Source of the DNA: Thermoprotei archaeon
GTDB lineage: Archaea > Thermoproteota > Thermoprotei > Thermofilales > B20-G17
Assembly: GCA_003649515.1 (NCBI GenBank)
Contig: QMSC01000041.1
Span: 1-9,411 of the forward strand
Reading direction: 5' to 3'
Length of the DNA: 9,411 nucleotides
Shown here: positions 6,793 to 9,411 of the stretch, piece by piece
Numbering within the stretch: the stretch's first letter is position 1
How the letters are laid out: the number at the start of each line of letters is the position of its first letter
Made by a program: the position numbers and the translations under genes
Notes under the pieces: model-generated
What the model was told of the DNA's origin: nothing
The model's database searches: none
Seen by the model: only the letters and a program-made list of their open reading frames with translations

Positions 6793-6808
6793 GGACAATA
6801 TTTTGTCC
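6793..6808. promoter_or_regulatory. Perfect palindrome GGACAA-TATT-TTGTCC, candidate operator
   Basis: This is a perfect dyad of 6-base arms around a 4-base AT centre, in the divergent region between the GH94 gene and the anchored glucoamylase-like gene. It lies about 95 bases from each start codon. Its size and AT-rich centre suit a dimeric winged-helix regulator such as an Lrp family member, and one is encoded next to the GH94 gene. That this regulator binds here is inference. No second full copy was found elsewhere in the window; a TTTGTC half-match lies at 2797-2802 in the other divergent region. Confidence 0.5.
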
Positions 6809-6853
6809 TATAAGGTAGAAAAATTGCAAATAAACGTTAATTTCATGCATGGT

Positions 6854-6900
6854 AAGTTTAAAATAAGTCAAGAGATAGGATTTAAGCGGGGCTGGTCCAC
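6854..6900 (+). promoter_or_regulatory. TATA-like promoter and weak ribosome binding site of the anchored glucoamylase-like gene
   Basis: AGTTTAAAATAAG (about 6854-6866) is a TATA-like box that would start transcription near 6887. The short leader then contains GCGGGGCTGG (6886-6895), a weak Shine-Dalgarno-like stretch before the GTG at 6901. An in-frame TAA at 6883-6885 rules out a start further upstream. Confidence 0.45.
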
Positions 6901-9210
6901 GTGTCTAGTTTTAGACCTCTAATCCTGATTCTAATTCTCCTATTACAGGCTCTGATTCATAGTCCCTGCATTTCATCGGGGAGAGAAGGCTCTTCCATTG
7001 ACAGTTTTAAGAACTACCTCTTGGGGCTTGCCTTAGATACATGGAAGTTTTTCGTAAGGTATACTAATAATGAGACTGGCCTGCCTTACGATCGAAGCAC
7101 CCCCGGTAACCCTCAGACGTCAATCACTAATATTGGCCTCTACATGGCCTCAGTTGTGGCCGCATATGACTTGGGCTTTATCGACAGGAATGAGGCTCTG
7201 CAGAGGCTTAAAAGGACCATTAACTCCCTAATCAGGCTGGAGAAGTGGCACGGCATACCCTTCAATTGGTATAACGCCGATACTTTAAATCCAATATGGG
7301 GAAGGTTTGTATCCTCGGTGGATGCAGGCTGGTATGCTGCTGGGCTAATCGTAGCTAGGAACGCGTTCCCCGAACTCTACGAAAACTTAACGCGCCTTAT
7401 TGAGATGATGGAGTGGGATAAGCTGTACGATAGCAGTGTCAAGAGACTTTATGTGGGGTACGATAGCTTGAGGAAAAGGTATACTCAGGGCCACTACGAC
7501 TACCTTGCCATAGAATCGCGCACGGCCAGTCTCATCGCCATAGGGCTGGGACGAATACCTGCAGAGCACTGGGCTGCCCTAAGCAGGGACGTACAGTTTT
7601 ACTACAACATATCCTTCCTGTGGGGGTGGCACGCCGGGCTCTTCATATACTACATGCCTGGCATATTCATAGATGAGAGATGCTCCTTTATAGCTAGGTC
7701 CGCGATCAACGTTACTCTAGCTCAAATCCTATACGCAGAGGAGTACGCGTACCCTGTCTGGGGCTTCTCTCCCTGTGACATCCCGGGCGGCGGCTATGGA
7801 ATGAGGTTCGATGTGGCCACGCCCCATGCATCAGTTCTGGCGCTGATCTACTTCCCCGAAGAAGTCCTGTTGAACCTATTGAAACTCGAGGAAATGGGCG
7901 TGAGATCCGATTACGGCTTCAAAGATTCCGTAAGCCTGGTCAGCGGGCGAGTTGACGAGGATTACCTCGCACTAGACCAGGGCATGATCCTCCTAACTAT
8001 TGCGAACTACCTTAATGGCAGCGTATGGAGGTACTTTGAGAGAGATCCGATTGTCATTAGGGCAAAATCCCTGATCTCCGAGTACAAGGTTCAAGAGGAG
8101 ATACTAGAAGTGTATCGAAAGGTCTTCGAGGAGGACACTAACGTAGTCCTTGAAAACCTCTTGAAAGGAAGACTAGGGTTCTCAGCCCTAAGAACACTGA
8201 GGCTTGCTAAGCTCCATTTTGCAGCGGGGAACTACGAAAAAGCGCTAAACTATGCCGATAAGGCCGTAGAAGAGATCGGTAGAGTAGACGAGAACTACCT
8301 AAAAGACGCCATTTCCCGACTATTGGAGAGAGCTAAAAGCTCCATAGCTTCCGCCCTAAGGGACGGTAGGACCTCGATGATAAACAAGGCTCTTCGGCTC
8401 TACAATGGCTCCGTAGAACTCTTTGAGCAGGGGTGCTATACGAAAGCATATGCCAAGGCTGTAATTGCGAAGTTCTATGCCGATATATCCAGGCGCCCAG
8501 TCATTAGGAAGGAGGTTAAGATAGTCCTGAGCTCAGATAGGAGGACGCACACCTATCCGTGTAACGTGACCCTCAGGGGTTGTGTCACTCCCCCAATCCC
8601 CGCAAACCTAGTGGTCGAGCGCCTGGTTAGTGGCAAGTGGAAAGCCATCGCGATAATAAGGGCCAGCGGTAATGGAAGCTTTTCGTTTAAATGGTCTCCT
8701 GAAGCGGGAAATCACACCGTTAGGGTTAGGTTTAAGGGCTCAAAAACCTACCTCCCATCTTCCTCAAATACCATTGTAATTACCGTGCTTAAGGGAGTTA
8801 GAGAAATCTCGCTGAACTACCCGGAAGAGGTCTACTCCGGCGAAGAGGTTTTGATATCGGGTAAGATCGTGCCAGCTCAAGAATTAGAGGAACTCCTTAT
8901 CAGTATTACGGAGCCCGGAGGTAACAAGTCGTCGGAGGTTATTAGCCTAAGAGAAGATGGGAGCTTCAAGGTAGCCCTTAAGCCCATGACAGCAGGCTCC
9001 TGGAAGATCACCATAATTGTTCCTGAAACGGAGAACTATGGTGAGCTTAAAAGGGAATTCACCATAAAGGTGAAGGCTAAAGTGGAACTCTTTAGCACTA
9101 AGAACATCCTAGTCCTCGTCCTTCTCTCAGCTCTAGCCTTAGTGCTCTACATCATCTACAGACGAAAACCTTCTCTGCGAATTCCACAATTTGGGGAACT
9201 ACCTGTGTAA
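6901..9210 (+). CDS. Secreted, membrane-anchored glucoamylase-like (PF10091-type) protein with Ig-like domains
   Basis: The product has 769 residues with a GTG start; an in-frame stop just upstream excludes an earlier one. Residues 1-26 are a signal peptide (PLILILILLLQALI). Residues about 35-390 match the glucoamylase-like domain of cyclic beta-1,2-glucan synthases and GH144-type endo-beta-1,2-glucanases: TGLPYDRS (59-66), TSITNIGLYMASVVAAYDLG (73-92), FNWYNADTL (121-129), VSSVDAGWYAAGLI (137-150), YLAIESRTASLIAIGLG (201-217), WGFSPCDIPGGGYG (287-300) and DYLALDQGMILLTIANY (354-370). Conserved acidic residues Asp141, Glu205 and Asp359 are present. Residues about 420-530 are helical and TPR-like (LHFAAGNYEKALNYADKAVE). 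Two Ig-like domains follow (about 535-630 and 632-725), then a transmembrane helix (about 734-753) and a short basic tail. The enzyme would thus act outside the cell. Hydrolase against transglycosylase (cyclising) activity cannot be told apart by eye. It is divergent from the GH94 gene. Confidence 0.88.
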   Translation: MSSFRPLILILILLLQALIHSPCISSGREGSSIDSFKNYLLGLALDTWKFFVRYTNNETGLPYDRSTPGNPQTSITNIGLYMASVVAAYDLGFIDRNEALQRLKRTINSLIRLEKWHGIPFNWYNADTLNPIWGRFVSSVDAGWYAAGLIVARNAFPELYENLTRLIEMMEWDKLYDSSVKRLYVGYDSLRKRYTQGHYDYLAIESRTASLIAIGLGRIPAEHWAALSRDVQFYYNISFLWGWHAGLFIYYMPGIFIDERCSFIARSAINVTLAQILYAEEYAYPVWGFSPCDIPGGGYGMRFDVATPHASVLALIYFPEEVLLNLLKLEEMGVRSDYGFKDSVSLVSGRVDEDYLALDQGMILLTIANYLNGSVWRYFERDPIVIRAKSLISEYKVQEEILEVYRKVFEEDTNVVLENLLKGRLGFSALRTLRLAKLHFAAGNYEKALNYADKAVEEIGRVDENYLKDAISRLLERAKSSIASALRDGRTSMINKALRLYNGSVELFEQGCYTKAYAKAVIAKFYADISRRPVIRKEVKIVLSSDRRTHTYPCNVTLRGCVTPPIPANLVVERLVSGKWKAIAIIRASGNGSFSFKWSPEAGNHTVRVRFKGSKTYLPSSSNTIVITVLKGVREISLNYPEEVYSGEEVLISGKIVPAQELEELLISITEPGGNKSSEVISLREDGSFKVALKPMTAGSWKITIIVPETENYGELKREFTIKVKAKVELFSTKNILVLVLLSALALVLYIIYRRKPSLRIPQFGELPV

Positions 9211-9236
9211 GATATCTTTCGTATATTGTATCATAG

Positions 9237-9256
9237 TACACTGCAAGAGCTGTGTA
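9237..9256. repeat. Hairpin-forming inverted repeat downstream of the glucoamylase-like gene
   Basis: TACAC-T-GC-AAGA-GC-T-GTGTA folds as a near-perfect 20-base hairpin with one T-T mismatch. Flanking CATAG (9232-9236) and CTATG (9264-9268) could extend the stem past a 7-base bulge. It begins 26 bases after the stop codon. No T-run follows, so it is not a typical archaeal terminator; RNA processing, transcript-end stabilisation or chance remain possible. Confidence 0.25.
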
Positions 9257-9289
9257 GAGTAGACTATGTTCCATTCGGACCACGTCAAG

Positions 9290-9307
9290 TTAAAAGCTTA
9301 ATTATTC
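9290..9307 (+). promoter_or_regulatory. TATA-like promoter of the TldD/PmbA-family gene
   Basis: TTAAAAGCTTAATTATTC is AT-rich and centred roughly 35 bases before the ATG at 9334, which implies its own promoter with a short leader. The gene therefore need not belong to the glucan genes' transcription unit. Confidence 0.35.
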
Positions 9308-9333
9308 ATTTTAACGTTTACTACTGTGTGAAA

Positions 9334-9411
9334 ATGAACGTAGATCTCTTGCATAGGATCGTAATGCAAGCACACGAACTCGGTGCGGAGTACGCGGACA
9401 TAAGGTTTGAG
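9334..9411 (+). CDS. TldD/PmbA-family metalloprotease, N-terminal fragment (cut by window edge)
   Basis: An ATG at 9334 opens 26 codons to the window end, starting MNVDLLHRIVMQAHELGAEY and then ADIRFE. The pattern of an amphipathic helix followed by GAEYADIRFE is characteristic of the N-terminus of TldD/PmbA proteins, a family of metallopeptidases that in bacteria act on peptide antibiotics and antitoxins. The catalytic region is outside the window. The gene is common in archaeal genomes, so it is most likely a core gene that marks the right border of the glucan-related locus. Identification rests on only 26 residues. Confidence 0.7.
   Translation, partial: MNVDLLHRIVMQAHELGAEYADIRFE

Noticed and set aside
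4348..9210. A cyclic beta-1,2-glucan synthase gene split by frameshift or rearrangement
   Set aside because: The two modules are on opposite strands, each with its own promoter and complete ends, and no GT84 glycosyltransferase sequence is present.
1..9411. CRISPR array, insertion sequence, integrase or attachment site
   Set aside because: No spaced direct-repeat series, transposase-like frame or terminal inverted repeats with target duplication were seen.

Overview
The window looks like chromosomal DNA from a (hyper)thermophilic archaeon, probably of the Thermoproteota/Korarchaeota side. The support is indirect: strong use of AGG/AGA arginine and ATA isoleucine codons, AT-rich TATA-like elements in very short intergenic regions, an Lrp/AsnC-type regulator, secreted proteins held by one C-terminal membrane helix and rich in N-X-S/T sequons, and the start of a TldD/PmbA-family gene. 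No mobile element, CRISPR array, tRNA or rRNA is visible. Coding density is high and no gap between genes exceeds 300 bases.

Layout, left to right. A leftward pair (1-1508, truncated by the window edge, and 1521-2720) encodes two secreted beta-rich surface proteins, probably one operon. A 291-base divergent region follows, with a compact cluster of inverted repeats. A rightward gene (3012-4346) encodes a complete Lrp/AsnC-like regulator fused to a large C-terminal beta-sandwich that resembles galactose-mutarotase-like carbohydrate-binding folds. It ends one base from a leftward GH94 glycoside phosphorylase gene (4348-6699). A second divergent region of about 200 bases carries a perfect GGACAA-TATT-TTGTCC palindrome and a double AAGCTT inverted repeat. 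It separates the phosphorylase from a rightward 769-residue secreted, membrane-anchored protein (6901-9210), whose N-terminal half matches the glucoamylase-like (PF10091) domain of cyclic beta-1,2-glucan synthases and GH144-type beta-1,2-glucanases. The first 26 codons of a TldD/PmbA-family gene (9334-9411) close the window.

Working model (inference): this is a beta-glucan locus. The anchored glucoamylase-like enzyme would act on a glucan outside the cell, and the cytoplasmic GH94 enzyme would phosphorolyse imported oligosaccharides to a sugar 1-phosphate. The Lrp-type protein would sense a sugar through its fused sandwich domain and control the flanking promoters. The two leftward surface proteins appear to carry a related beta-sandwich outside the cell, so one domain type may be used on both sides of the membrane. 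The pairing of PF10091 and GH94 modules recalls the middle and C-terminal parts of cyclic beta-1,2-glucan synthase without its GT84 glycosyltransferase. No transporter or glycosyltransferase lies in the window, and the substrate cannot be fixed from sequence alone.
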